Source: Prevotella sp. (GTDB taxonomy: Bacteria > Bacteroidota > Bacteroidia > Bacteroidales > Bacteroidaceae). From it: 64,000 nt of DNA. The stretch lies in the NCBI GenBank assembly GCA_003447235.1, contig DLZV01000029.1, positions 1 to 64,000 on the forward strand, given 5' to 3'. The notes below the pieces were generated by a model. The model was not told where the DNA came from and searched no databases. It saw only the letters and a list, made by a program, of their open reading frames with translations. The position numbers were made by a program, and so were the translations under genes. Below, in pieces: positions 28,690-38,038 of the stretch (position 1 is the first letter of the stretch; each line of letters starts with the position of its first letter).

Positions 28690-29882
28690 TATCTGCGTCT
28701 GAACAAGTCCTTGACACCATCGAGGTCGAACGAGAGCGAGAAGCGGAGCGTCTGGTCGAGCGGATTGCTCTTGGCCGTAGCGATGACATAGCCAGCATCG
28801 AGCGAGAAGACGTTCATACGGAAGCCCGCACCAACGGTGAAATACTTACGATTACCCTTGTTCTCACTCTCATGGTGGTAGCCAGCACGAAGGGAGAACT
28901 TATCATTATAGACATACTCCGCACCAACACTCCATTGTATCTCCTGCAGTTCCTCCTTGAAGCCACCCGGCGCATCGCCGAAACTCTTGAAGATGCCGCT
29001 GATGGAAGAGAGGTCGTAGTAGTCGGTCTGCAAGCGCTGCTCATACTGCTCGTCGGTCTCGTTGTCCTCACGCTGCGGATAGGTGGGCACGAGCAACTTG
29101 TTGGCATCGGCAGCTATGGTGAAGCGGTTGTATTCGTCGATAGGGACCATGAGAGACGCACCCAGTCGCATGTTCGTCGGGATAAACTCCGAACGGTTGT
29201 CGCCACCAAAGGTGATCTTCGAACCGATGTTGGAGATGTTGAGTCCCAATCCGAGCTGACACTCGCGGCTTCCGAGATTGACATAGTTCTGATAGTAGCA
29301 AGCGATATCAGCAGCGAAAGCCGATCCTGGCGACGTGTCCTCAGTGTAGTCGTAGGTCAGGTCGGAATAGATGAAGCGCACGGCCGCACCCAGGGAGAAC
29401 GTCTCGGAGAGCATCAGCGAGTAGCCTACATCAACGGACATCTCATAGGGATTGATGGTCATGTCGCCCGTGTTGTCCAAACTCGAACTGGTCTGCACCT
29501 CACCAAGGGAGAAGTAGCGCAGGGAGGCCGATACGGCACTGTAGTCGCCAATGCGGTAGTAGCCCGAGAGGTAGGCCAAGTCCATATCGTTGACCAACTG
29601 GCGCAGCCATGGCGTGTAGTTGAGCGAGACGCCAGCCCGCGAGATAGTGAACGGATACTTGGCCGGATTCCAATACTGTGAGGCCACATCAGGGTCGGTA
29701 GCTGCTCCGACATCACCCATACCACCAGCCCGAGCGTCCGGGGCAATGGACTGTGAGGTCACGGCGGAGTTGACCGGATTGAACATATCCTTCTTGTCCT
29801 GGGCATAGGTCGTGAGCGACAGCGCCGACAAGAGGACGATACCGACATACTTATTTTGACTGTTCATACGCGTATATTTCAT
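28689..29882 (-). CDS. porV: Type IX secretion outer-membrane protein PorV
   Basis: 397 aa from the ATG at 29882; a Met at 29867 directly before the signal peptide is equally plausible. The mature start (FNPVNSAVTSQSIAPDARAG, then GGMGDVGAATDPDVASQYWN) is the PorV/LptO signature, and the rest is a FadL-like 14-strand barrel. PorV shuttles cargo from the type IX translocon to the PorU sortase. It lies about 30 bp downstream of porU in the same orientation, and its stop overlaps the ispF start. Confidence 0.95.
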   Translation of the reverse strand: MKYTRMNSQNKYVGIVLLSALSLTTYAQDKKDMFNPVNSAVTSQSIAPDARAGGMGDVGAATDPDVASQYWNPAKYPFTISRAGVSLNYTPWLRQLVNDMDLAYLSGYYRIGDYSAVSASLRYFSLGEVQTSSSLDNTGDMTINPYEMSVDVGYSLMLSETFSLGAAVRFIYSDLTYDYTEDTSPGSAFAADIACYYQNYVNLGSRECQLGLGLNISNIGSKITFGGDNRSEFIPTNMRLGASLMVPIDEYNRFTIAADANKLLVPTYPQREDNETDEQYEQRLQTDYYDLSSISGIFKSFGDAPGGFKEELQEIQWSVGAEYVYNDKFSLRAGYHHESENKGNRKYFTVGAGFRMNVFSLDAGYVIATAKSNPLDQTLRFSLSFDLDGVKDLFRRR

Positions 29883-29913
29883 TCTGTGTGTATGATTAAA
29901 ACGCAAATCGTGC

Positions 29914-32900
29914 TTACTTATTGTTGATGATAATCAGTTTCTTGGCTTTGGAGACCCGCTCGCCGCCATCCGAGCCGATAGAGGCACGGTAGAGATAGAC
30001 TCCCGTTTGCAGTTTTGCTCCACCATCGGTGCAGAGATCCCAGCGCACGGTATAGGCGCTGCCCGTCGAGGTGCCGCTCTCCGTGTGGCGCCACAACTCG
30101 CGTCCACTCATGTCGAAGACGGAAATCTCAACATCAACCTCAGCGCCCGTGAAGTTGTGATTGACGATGAAGGTAGTCTCCGTCGTGGCGGGATTGTTGG
30201 TGCAACTGATGCTCTCGATGGAAGGTTTCAGTCCTTTGACGACCTGGAAGTTGAGCACGGCGGTGGAAGCATTGTTCAACATATCCCACGCACGGAAGCG
30301 CAACTGATGCGCGCCCTCGGAGAGTTCAGGCAGCGAATACCAGGTAGAACCGCTGGTATAAGTGCCGAAGTCGAACGTGAAGTTCTCATTGAGGTTGAAA
30401 GTCAGGTTCGGGTCTCCATCGATGCAAAGCTGCAAGTCGTGCCCCATACCGCTGCCCGTGGCGTTGATGCCATCCTTGTCCGTGACGTTGGCCACGAAAT
30501 AGGGCGTGGTATTGACGCTTCCCCCATCGACAAACGAGGGTGTATTGAGGTAGCAGTAGATCGACGGTCCAATACTGTCGTTGCGCACCGTCTCCGAACC
30601 ATAGATGAAGAAGCGGTCCTCGGCACCATGGGCCAGTTGCGTATGGTCGTCGCTGACAGCATAGACATTGATGAGTCCGCTACCACTGGCGTAGTTGATA
30701 TCGAAAGGCACGGCGAAGGTAAACTGGAACTCGCCATTGCGCACACTGTCGGAACCATTGAAGAGCACTTTCTGCCGGTCGTAATACTGGAACGCGGAGT
30801 TGGAAGTCTCCTCCTGCTTCTTGCACGTCACCATCTCGCGGGTGTCGCGGACCGTGGCCGTCATCTGACCGTTGAAGCCTACGAGGGTTTCCTCCTGACG
30901 CATGACACGCCCCTTGACCCGAGCCACGCTACCCGCTTTGAGGATGATATCCTGCTTGCCTCCCACGGGCAGTCCGTTGATACTATCAATGACCACGTCG
31001 AAGGTAGGCAGGTTGAGAGCCAAAGCCGGATCGCCAAGGAGCGAATACTGGAGTTTGTTGAGCGTGCGGTCCTGGCCCGTACTGATAACATCGTTCTTAG
31101 CCAGGCGCTGGGCCTCACCCATTGTGGTGGGCTTGCCATTGGTGAAGCTCAACACATGGCGCAGAAAGGCATTGTTGATAAACTTATTGTAATAGGCATA
31201 GACCGTGCGCGTCGTGCCCCAGAAGGCCACGGATCCACCCTGCGCATTGAGCAGGGCGGTCTCGCCGATCGTCTCCTTGCGCGTGTCGAAAGGCATGACA
31301 TCACAAGAGGCCGTGATCCAAAGCGGCAGGTTCTGATTGGTGAACGTGCGGAAGTCGCTGATGGTAAGTACTGACTCATGGGAGATCTGATACTCCACAC
31401 CGTGGCCCGCATAGTCCATGATGAGGGCGCCCGCCTGCTGTTGCTGCTTGAGGAGGCGCGAGACCTCGGGATAGCGATTGCCCGTGGAGGTGCTGACGCG
31501 CGTATAGGCGTCCCACATCACCTTCTTGATCTGATAGCCCGGATAGAGCTGGCCGATATATTCCGCCGTGGCATCTACATCGCGCATGTGGAGATTGTTG
31601 TTGCCATCGTCACCCATAAACATGATGGTGTTGGCCCAGTCGCCCGCATGGGCGTTGTTGGCATAGGCAATGATCTTATCGACTACGGCCTTGGCTTCCG
31701 CCGTTGTGGTGACAGGAATGCGCCCCACGGCCACATCCTCCTTGTCGTTGCGAATCGAAGCGCCACCCTCGCCCTCATCGAGCAGCGTCATCCATCCGTC
31801 GTTGACATAGCAGTCGGTCTCAGAAAAGGAGTTTTCGCTCTCGTGGGCCAACAGATAGTCGTCGGCGTTGAGCGAGCGACACTCAGGTGTAAGCATACGG
31901 CAGTCCCAGACGGCGTCGCCAAAGAGCAGCAGGTGCTTGGGCATCTGGGCCTCGTCGTCACCTGCCCGGTCGTAGAGCATCTTGAGGTAGCGACGGTAGG
32001 CATTGGCGTCGGGTGTGCCACTGGAAAACTCATTGTAGAGCTCATCGGCCGGCACGATATTCACGCGCATCGAGTCGCGGTCGCGATGCATCTGTGCCAC
32101 GCGCTCAGCCTGCGGTCGCAACTTCTGGCTCGTCGGGATGATGATGACGAGGTCGGCCTGCGGGTCGGCGTGGTGGTCCTGGTTGGTAATGGCATAGACA
32201 TACTCGGGCACGGGGAAGGGATCCGTAGCCAGGCGTGGCTGCGGTTTCGGGCGCTCGTAGGCGTAGCTGATGTAATCCATGCGCACAGGGCCTCCCGAGA
32301 GCGTCGTCACCGTGATCGTGTCGGAGGCAGTACATTCGATTTTATAAGTATTCTCAGCCTCCACGGCGGCATTATACGACGAGAGGCGCAGACTGGCGTT
32401 GCCGAGATCCTTTCCGTTGAGGCGATACTGCACCGAAGCGGCAGCACCAGCCGTCACGGCTATGGAGAGGTTGGCCATGCGATTCTCTCCCGCGGGGTGG
32501 GAGAAGACATAGGTGCGCGACTTCCCCTGCTCGATCGGATCGTTCTCGAAGAGGTTGCGGCCACCCTGATACCAAGAGAAGTTATCCACCTCGCGAAGCG
32601 CATGATAGTCGTCGGCCAAAGGATAGCAGTCGGCGATAAACTGGGCGGAGTCCACCATGAGCGGCGTCTTCCCGTCGGTCTCGGTAAGGAAATAGTAGCC
32701 ATAGTCGGAGTATGGGTTGCGGGTGCGCCGCGTGGCCTCCTTGTTCTCCCAGCTCACGGGTCCTTTGGCATAGAACAAGCGGCGGTCGCCGACCATCGTA
32801 GAAGCCACCTCGGGCAAATCGTCAGTGGCGGCAAGATCGCTCTTGTGCAACTTCTCGTTCTGGAGGTTGCCACCATAGCCGAAGATGCGCACGCGGCTCA

Positions 32901-33489
32901 GGTCGCTAAAGCCCGCCTGCCGCGCCAACTGAGAGGTCAATTGATAGATGCCCGACTCGGGAACGCGAATCTTCACCCAGCGTCCCTCACGCAGGACGGA
33001 GTGCTTCGCATAGATGGCCGCATCCTCCGAGGACGTTAAGTCCCTCTGCGTTCCCGCATGCGACGGTGCCTTCAGCGACGGTTTGGGCTGGGAGGTGACG
33101 GCGATCATGAAGGAGACGAGAAACTGCAGGCGCCCCTCACGGCGCACGACGGGACAGAGCGAGAAGTCGAGGCGTCCCTTCTTGCGGTCCACGACGATGT
33201 GCTGCTCTATCTCGGGCAGTCGTCCGGGATCTGCCGAGGGGGCCAAGGCGAGGTAGCGGAGCGAGTCGCGCCGCCCCATCTCGAGAAACTCGGGGTAGCG
33301 TATTTCGAGCGTGTAGATGCTGTCCGCATAGTGCTTTCCCAAGGGGATGGCATAGCTGAAACGGGGCAACATCGTGTCGATGGCAATGTCGTCAACTGTC
33401 AGATTGAAGAATCGCTGTTGTTGCGCCTGGCCCTGCAAGCCGCAGAGGAGGGCGAAGAGCAGCAATATGGAGTGGCGGAATACTTTCAT
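29914..33489 (-). CDS. porU: Type IX secretion C-terminal sortase PorU
   Basis: 1191 aa with a signal peptide of about 22 residues. The gingipain-type C25 peptidase domain has His696 (MDYAGHG) and Cys729 (ITASCDVM); the 33-residue spacing equals that between His657 and Cys690 of the Porphyromonas enzyme. The N-terminal third is a beta-rich pro-region. The C-terminus (VFDMSGRELWRH, then LQTGVYLYRA and a basic end) is itself a type IX signal. It cleaves C-terminal sorting domains at the surface and attaches cargo to lipopolysaccharide. A candidate structured RNA lies just upstream. Confidence 0.96.
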   Translation of the reverse strand: MKVFRHSILLLFALLCGLQGQAQQQRFFNLTVDDIAIDTMLPRFSYAIPLGKHYADSIYTLEIRYPEFLEMGRRDSLRYLALAPSADPGRLPEIEQHIVVDRKKGRLDFSLCPVVRREGRLQFLVSFMIAVTSQPKPSLKAPSHAGTQRDLTSSEDAAIYAKHSVLREGRWVKIRVPESGIYQLTSQLARQAGFSDLSRVRIFGYGGNLQNEKLHKSDLAATDDLPEVASTMVGDRRLFYAKGPVSWENKEATRRTRNPYSDYGYYFLTETDGKTPLMVDSAQFIADCYPLADDYHALREVDNFSWYQGGRNLFENDPIEQGKSRTYVFSHPAGENRMANLSIAVTAGAAASVQYRLNGKDLGNASLRLSSYNAAVEAENTYKIECTASDTITVTTLSGGPVRMDYISYAYERPKPQPRLATDPFPVPEYVYAITNQDHHADPQADLVIIIPTSQKLRPQAERVAQMHRDRDSMRVNIVPADELYNEFSSGTPDANAYRRYLKMLYDRAGDDEAQMPKHLLLFGDAVWDCRMLTPECRSLNADDYLLAHESENSFSETDCYVNDGWMTLLDEGEGGASIRNDKEDVAVGRIPVTTTAEAKAVVDKIIAYANNAHAGDWANTIMFMGDDGNNNLHMRDVDATAEYIGQLYPGYQIKKVMWDAYTRVSTSTGNRYPEVSRLLKQQQQAGALIMDYAGHGVEYQISHESVLTISDFRTFTNQNLPLWITASCDVMPFDTRKETIGETALLNAQGGSVAFWGTTRTVYAYYNKFINNAFLRHVLSFTNGKPTTMGEAQRLAKNDVISTGQDRTLNKLQYSLLGDPALALNLPTFDVVIDSINGLPVGGKQDIILKAGSVARVKGRVMRQEETLVGFNGQMTATVRDTREMVTCKKQEETSNSAFQYYDRQKVLFNGSDSVRNGEFQFTFAVPFDINYASGSGLINVYAVSDDHTQLAHGAEDRFFIYGSETVRNDSIGPSIYCYLNTPSFVDGGSVNTTPYFVANVTDKDGINATGSGMGHDLQLCIDGDPNLTFNLNENFTFDFGTYTSGSTWYSLPELSEGAHQLRFRAWDMLNNASTAVLNFQVVKGLKPSIESISCTNNPATTETTFIVNHNFTGAEVDVEISVFDMSGRELWRHTESGTSTGSAYTVRWDLCTDGGAKLQTGVYLYRASIGSDGGERVSKAKKLIIINNK

Positions 33490-33528
33490 ACCATGCTAAT
33501 ATAATATAAGAAAATAACGGCGGAAAGC

Positions 33529-33788
33529 GGGTTTTATTGTGGAGCAGGCGAAATAGAATATTTGTCCCTTTACTCCCTTCGTGTTTACCTGTCGGTGGCA
33601 GAACGGCGAGCGACCGCTTGCCTGGTCTCCCAAGGCGCGCGATCGTCCCCCGTACTGTTTCCGACAGGACTCTGAAATCGATCGGGTTAATGGTTTCAGT
33701 ATATGGACCCTTGCGGGTTCTTTCACAGTCCTTGTTTGGCAATCAGCTGCCTATATATTATCCAGTATGTATGCGTTTTCCACAACCC
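33529..33788 (-). ncRNA. Candidate structured RNA of about 260 nt upstream of porU
   Basis: Read on the minus strand. A closing stem pairs 33788-33779 (GGGTTGTGGA) with 33544-33529 (TCCAC, four unpaired bases, then AACCC). Inside are a GGCA/TGCC hairpin, a GGACT/AGTCC stem (33731-33727 with 33671-33667) enclosing two hairpins (one ACCC-GCAA-GGGT), and an 8-bp stem CCTGTCGG/CCGACAGG (33668-33661 with 33595-33588). The last encloses a long arm (33653-33603) ending in a GAGA tetraloop. The arm has G-U pairs that would be mismatches on the plus strand, favouring the minus strand. No convincing gene lies here. It could be a 6S-like RNA, a porU leader, or a new class; no clear promoter or terminator was seen. 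Confidence 0.5.
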
Positions 33789-33805
33789 TGCAAGGCCTCA
33801 AGGCC

Positions 33806-34072
33806 TCATCCTTGAGCAAGTTTTGTACAGATCACCACGACAAAGATGATCAGCGCTACAAAGCCGAAGAAGAGAAAGAAATAGAACTTCTCCTCCCTGA
33901 GAAACTCCCTCAGCCTGAAACGGGTTCTGAGATGTGCGTCAAGATACTCCCGGTAGTCATTCACCATCGCGCAGATGATGACAATGGCTCCCACAAGGAT
34001 GATCAAGCCGACACAGAAGTAGAGTTGCTCATCGCTTTCAAACAGTGTTGTAAGTTTATCCATTCGGTCCAT
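33806..34072 (-). CDS. Small membrane protein of unknown function
   Basis: 88 aa, or 85 from the Met at 34063. Two strong membrane spans (about 19-37 and 62-83) are joined by a charged, basic loop of about 25 residues (YREYLDAHLRTRFRLREF). Not recognised as a named family. It ends just before the candidate structured RNA. A TAATTTTG -7 box (34084-34077 on the minus strand) lies immediately upstream. Confidence 0.6.
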   Translation of the reverse strand: MDRMDKLTTLFESDEQLYFCVGLIILVGAIVIICAMVNDYREYLDAHLRTRFRLREFLREEKFYFFLFFGFVALIIFVVVICTKLAQG

Positions 34073-34169
34073 GCTGCAAAATTAGGATTTTCCGAAGAAA
34101 AGGTGTGGATTTTCCCTGCACAAATGTGTTGCATTCCTACCAAATAGGTGTTGCATTGAAAGGGAGACA

Positions 34170-34197
34170 GGTGTCGCTTTCGTAGGAAGGCGACACC
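34170..34197 (-). terminator. Hairpin downstream of the AraC-type regulator
   Basis: An 8-bp perfect stem (GGTGTCGC 34170-34177 with GCGACACC 34190-34197) and a 12-nt loop, 48 nt past the stop at 34245. Two direct copies of GTGTTGCATT lie next to it (about 34108-34163). No T-run, so termination is uncertain. Confidence 0.45.
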
Positions 34198-34244
34198 CGC
34201 AAAAGGCCTTAAACAAGGTCTGAAAAAGTCCAAAAAGGACGGTT

Positions 34245-35411
34245 TCATCGCCCCAAGAGGTCCTGTTGCGACTGGCGTTCGCGCCAAGCAGTTGGCGTAC
34301 ATCCCTCTTTCGCCTTGAAGATGCGGTAGAGCTGCGTGCGCGAGGAGAAACCACACTCGGCAGAGATCACGTCGTTGCTGTAATGAGGGTGCTCCAGCAT
34401 CATACTCTGTGCAGCGCGAAAACGAATATCGCTCAGCCACACCCGAAACGTGGTGTGCAGGCGCTGGGAGAAATAGACGGCCAGATCGGCCTTGGAGATG
34501 CTGAGGGAGCGGGACAGGGTCATGAAGTTGATCGAATAGTCTTTGTTGCCACGCTGGACGCACCAGGTGTCGATGCGCTCCTGGATCAGGGCAATGCGCT
34601 CCTCGGAGAGCGCTGAGCGTCCGGAAGGCGAAACGGTGGAAGCCTCGGCGCAGGCCGACGCTCCTGAAGGTGGGAGGGAAGCACCAGCCGCCAGTTCTTC
34701 CCCCTCCGAGTCCAGCAGTTCTTCGGACGGCATATAGCCCGAACCCAAAGAGATGAACGTAAGAACGAAGAAAAGAATGGCCATCAGTACCAAGGGGCCA
34801 AAGATATAGAGCGTGGTGGTGGAAAGGATGGCCACGGGCGTGACAAGGGCCGCAAGGCAGAGGTTGACCACACTCGCGTACGAATAGCGTACATAGGGCA
34901 GGAGGTCGGTGGCGGTGAGGGTCTCCAGCATCCTTCTGCGCTTATGGGTCTCCTTTCGGATCATGAGGACGCAATAGATCATGTGGACGCTATAGAGAGC
35001 CAACATCGGATAGAGCCAGCCGCCGATATGCCAACTGCCCCTCAGATAGTGGCCAAGGGCGAAGCAGCCAACGATGGCAGCATAGAATCCCGCGCAGGCC
35101 AAGGCCATGTTGCGCCGTTTGGCCTGGACTGCTTCGAGATTGTAGATAGCCATGGCTATCAGTCCGAAACAGGGAGTATAGACGAGCATGTTGACCATGG
35201 CTCCCAAGTGGTCGTCGGTGGCCCTGATGTGAAATCTCATCTGGACATAGTATTGGGCGGAAAGAAGCACCAAGGCAAGGAAGATCATCAAGCGGGAGCG
35301 CTCGTAGCGTTTGTTCTTCCAGCGGGCGTTCAGGCGGGCCAAGGCGACAAAGAGCGCATTGACCAGCATGAAGACGAGGGCGGCAAACTGAAATAGGTAG
35401 AGGGAAGACAT
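34245..35411 (-). CDS. AraC-family regulator with an N-terminal membrane domain
   Basis: 388 aa. The first 230 residues hold about seven hydrophobic spans. A low-complexity acidic/Ser/Ala linker follows, then a C-terminal AraC DNA-binding domain (about 280-385: FMTLSRSLSISKADLAVYF, then SNDVISAECGFSSRTQLYR and FKAKEGCTPTAWR). It is therefore a membrane-anchored transcription factor, a build common in Bacteroidetes. Its target cannot be assigned: the neighbours are housekeeping genes. The membrane part may sense an envelope or small-molecule signal. Confidence 0.85.
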   Translation of the reverse strand: MSSLYLFQFAALVFMLVNALFVALARLNARWKNKRYERSRLMIFLALVLLSAQYYVQMRFHIRATDDHLGAMVNMLVYTPCFGLIAMAIYNLEAVQAKRRNMALACAGFYAAIVGCFALGHYLRGSWHIGGWLYPMLALYSVHMIYCVLMIRKETHKRRRMLETLTATDLLPYVRYSYASVVNLCLAALVTPVAILSTTTLYIFGPLVLMAILFFVLTFISLGSGYMPSEELLDSEGEELAAGASLPPSGASACAEASTVSPSGRSALSEERIALIQERIDTWCVQRGNKDYSINFMTLSRSLSISKADLAVYFSQRLHTTFRVWLSDIRFRAAQSMMLEHPHYSNDVISAECGFSSRTQLYRIFKAKEGCTPTAWRERQSQQDLLGR

Positions 35412-35474
35412 GAGGGTTGTGAGGGGATGGTGAGGGTTTAATTGAAAACAAAACGAACCGTTTGCATGTGCTTG

Positions 35475-35948
35475 CTACTTGCGTCCAAAGTCGGCGGGAA
35501 TCTCACCCCATTGCGCCGTGTCCCATTTCAGCACAGGCGTGGCGCAGGGATGGGTCAGCAACCAGTTCTCGGCGCGGGCGATGACCTCATAGAGCTTGGC
35601 CGTCCTGGCGTCGCGCACCAGCGTGGTCTTGCACTTGCGCTTCTTGACCCACAACGCCGCATTGTAGGAGTCGGAGTAGATGACCTTCCCCTTGATGCCT
35701 CGTTGCTCCATGAGCGCCAAGGCGTGGACAATGGCGAGAAACTCTCCGATATTGTTTGTCCCGTGGATAGGGCCATAGTGGAACACCTGCTGGCCCGTCT
35801 GCAGGTCGATGCACCGATACTCCATCGGGCCCGGATTGCCCGAACAAGCCGCATCGACCGCCCAGGCATTGGCATTGACCTCTGGGGGCAGAGGCAGGAC
35901 GGTATCGTTGCGCCAGGAGGGGGGATTCTGAGGGATGTCTTTGTTCAT
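35475..35948 (-). CDS. Ribonuclease HI-family protein
   Basis: 157 aa from the ATG at 35948; a longer in-frame reading to 36158 would overlap argS and is rejected. Catalytic acidic residues fall in VDAACSGNPGP (Asp), TNNIGEFLAIVHAL (Glu), VIYSDSYNAALWV (Asp) and WGEIPADFGRK (last Asp). It should cut RNA in RNA-DNA hybrids. It lies 130 bp downstream of argS on the same strand. The N-terminal 25 residues before the fold are poorly conserved. Confidence 0.9.
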   Translation of the reverse strand: MNKDIPQNPPSWRNDTVLPLPPEVNANAWAVDAACSGNPGPMEYRCIDLQTGQQVFHYGPIHGTNNIGEFLAIVHALALMEQRGIKGKVIYSDSYNAALWVKKRKCKTTLVRDARTAKLYEVIARAENWLLTHPCATPVLKWDTAQWGEIPADFGRK

Positions 35949-36078
35949 ATCAGCGGGGAGAAAGCTAAAGGGCCAAGGACTTGTTTCAGCCAAGAGCGGA
36001 AAACGAGGACGGGAGGCAGCAGAAGGGCCTCGCCTCCAGCTGCCTCCCGCCTCTGTCCTTGCCCCTTGCGGGAATATT

Positions 36079-37881
36079 CTACATTCTCTCGGGCACCTCG
36101 ATACCCAGCAGATCCATGCCGTTCTTGATGACCTTGGCCACATTGCGTGCCAGCACATAGCGGAAGGCCAGGGCCTCGGCGCTCTCGGCGCTGAGGATGG
36201 AGTAGTCGTGGTAGAACGAGTTGAAGAGCTTGGTCAGCTCGTAGCAGTAGTTGCAGATGGTAGCCGGATTGTAGTTGCGGCCCGCATCAGCCACTGCCAC
36301 CTCATACTCGCCGAGCTTCTGGATCAGCTCAACCTCCTTGTCGTTGGGCTTATAGCCGCCGAGGGAGTCAGCCACGCCTGTCGCCTTGCGCATGATGCTG
36401 CGGATGCGCGCATAAGTATATTGGATGAAGGGGCCCGTGTTGCCATTGAAGTCGATGGACTCCGCGGGATTGAAGAGCATGTTCTTTCTTGCATCCACCT
36501 TGAGGATAAAGTACTTCAGCGCGCCAAGACCGACGATCCGCGCCACGTTCTGACGCTCCTCCTCCGTCATCTCCGCACCCTTGCCCTGCTCGTCGCCGAC
36601 CTTGCGGGCGTCGCCGATCATCTGGGCTATCAGCTCGTCGGCATCGACGACCGTTCCCTCGCGGCTCTTCATCTTGCCATTGGGCAGATTGACCATGCCG
36701 TAGGAGAAGTGGACCAGGTCCTTGCCCCACTTGAAGCCGAGGCGGTCGAGCAGGAGCGAGAGCACCTGGAAGTGGTAGTTCTGCTCGTTGCCCACGACGT
36801 AGATCATCTTGTCGATAGGATAGTCGCTGAAGCGCATCGTGGCCGTACCGATATCCTGCGTCATATAGACCGAGGTGCCGTCGCCGCGGATCAGCAGTTT
36901 CTGGTCGAGGCCCTCCTGGGTGAGGTCTGCCCAGACCGATCCGTCCTCCTTCTTGAAGAAGAGTCCGCGCTCCAGTCCGTCCATCACCTTGCGCTTGCCC
37001 ACGAGGTAGGTCTCCGACTCATAATAGATCTTGTCGAAGGCCACGCCCAGGGCCTTGTAGGTCTCGTCGAAACCCGCATAGACCCAGCTGTTCATCTTCT
37101 GCCACAGGTCGCGGACCTCCTTGTCGCCCTGCTCCCACTTCACGAGCATCTCGTGGGCCTCCTTGATGAGCGGAGCCTCCTGCTTGGCCTTCTCCTTGGC
37201 CTCGTCGGCACCCATGCCGCCAGCCTCATACTCGGCCTGGAGCTGAGCCACCTCCTCGCGATAGTGCTTGTCGAAGAGCACGTAGAAGTCGCCGATCATG
37301 TGGTCACCCTTCTTGTGGGCCGCCTCGGGCGTGATGCCGTCGCCCCACTTCTGCCAGGCCAGCATCGACTTGCAGATATGGATGCCACGGTCGTTGACGA
37401 TATTGGTCTTGACCACGCGGTTGCCATTGGCCTCGAGGATGCGCGCCAGCGACCATCCGAGGAGGTTGTTGCGCACGTGTCCCAGGTGGAGGGGCTTGTT
37501 GGTGTTGGGCGATGAGTACTCCACCATCGCCAGCGGCGACTCCACAGTGACGGGCTTCTCGCCGAAGTGGGCCTCCTGGTCGATGTCCTGAAGCATCGAC
37601 AGCCATGTGTCCGCACGGAAAGTGAAATTGAGGAAACCCTTGACAATGGAGAAGTTTTCCACGAAATCATTGTGGGCGACGATATACTCGCCGATCTCGC
37701 GCGCCGTGTCCTCGGGCTTCTTGCGGCTGATCTTCAACAACGGGAAGATGACCAGCGTCATGTTACCCTCAAACTCCGGCCTCGTCTTCTGCACCTGAAT
37801 GAGATTCAAGGGCACGTCCTGACCATAAAGGCTCTTCACGGCCTCAACCGCCGATTGAGCGACAATTTTATCCAGTTTCAT
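36079..37881 (-). CDS. argS: Arginyl-tRNA synthetase
   Basis: 600 aa, full length. The N-terminal additional domain (about 1-110), the class I HIGH-type motif (SSPNTNKPLHLGHVRNN), the KMSKS-like site (LPNGKMKSREGTVVDADEL) and the anticodon-binding domain with C-terminal LGIEVPERM are all present. It charges tRNA-Arg; a tRNA-Arg gene lies at 54769. A TACCTTTG -7 box (37932-37925 on the minus strand) is about 45 nt before the ATG. Confidence 0.98.
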   Translation of the reverse strand: MKLDKIVAQSAVEAVKSLYGQDVPLNLIQVQKTRPEFEGNMTLVIFPLLKISRKKPEDTAREIGEYIVAHNDFVENFSIVKGFLNFTFRADTWLSMLQDIDQEAHFGEKPVTVESPLAMVEYSSPNTNKPLHLGHVRNNLLGWSLARILEANGNRVVKTNIVNDRGIHICKSMLAWQKWGDGITPEAAHKKGDHMIGDFYVLFDKHYREEVAQLQAEYEAGGMGADEAKEKAKQEAPLIKEAHEMLVKWEQGDKEVRDLWQKMNSWVYAGFDETYKALGVAFDKIYYESETYLVGKRKVMDGLERGLFFKKEDGSVWADLTQEGLDQKLLIRGDGTSVYMTQDIGTATMRFSDYPIDKMIYVVGNEQNYHFQVLSLLLDRLGFKWGKDLVHFSYGMVNLPNGKMKSREGTVVDADELIAQMIGDARKVGDEQGKGAEMTEEERQNVARIVGLGALKYFILKVDARKNMLFNPAESIDFNGNTGPFIQYTYARIRSIMRKATGVADSLGGYKPNDKEVELIQKLGEYEVAVADAGRNYNPATICNYCYELTKLFNSFYHDYSILSAESAEALAFRYVLARNVAKVIKNGMDLLGIEVPERM

Positions 37882-37982
37882 AATCTTCTAATAAATAGGC
37901 TTCCAAAGAAGCGAAATGACGGTGCAAAGGTAGCGATTTTTTCTCGCATAAGCCGCTCCACGGCGATTTATTTACACTTGGC

Positions 37983-38013
37983 TTGGCCAAATGGCAAGAT
38001 TTGAGTAACTTTG
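37983..38013 (+). promoter_or_regulatory. Promoter of the pyridoxamine kinase gene
   Basis: TTGG (37983-37986), 19-nt spacer, TAACTTTG (38006-38013), 26 nt before the ATG at 38039. Confidence 0.75.
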
Positions 38014-38038
38014 CTCCCCAAATAAGCAACAGGACAAG

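Noticed and set aside
31378..33039. 553-codon plus-strand frame over porU
   Set aside because: Shadow of porU; no start signal or motif.
33528..33788. RNase P RNA, tmRNA or SRP RNA for the structured region
   Set aside because: The conserved RNase P GAGGAAAGTCC, tmRNA tRNA-like T-loop and SRP GGAA-containing core are not present.
35935..37515. 526-codon plus-strand frame over argS and the RNase H gene
   Set aside because: Shadow; both genes on the minus strand are certain.
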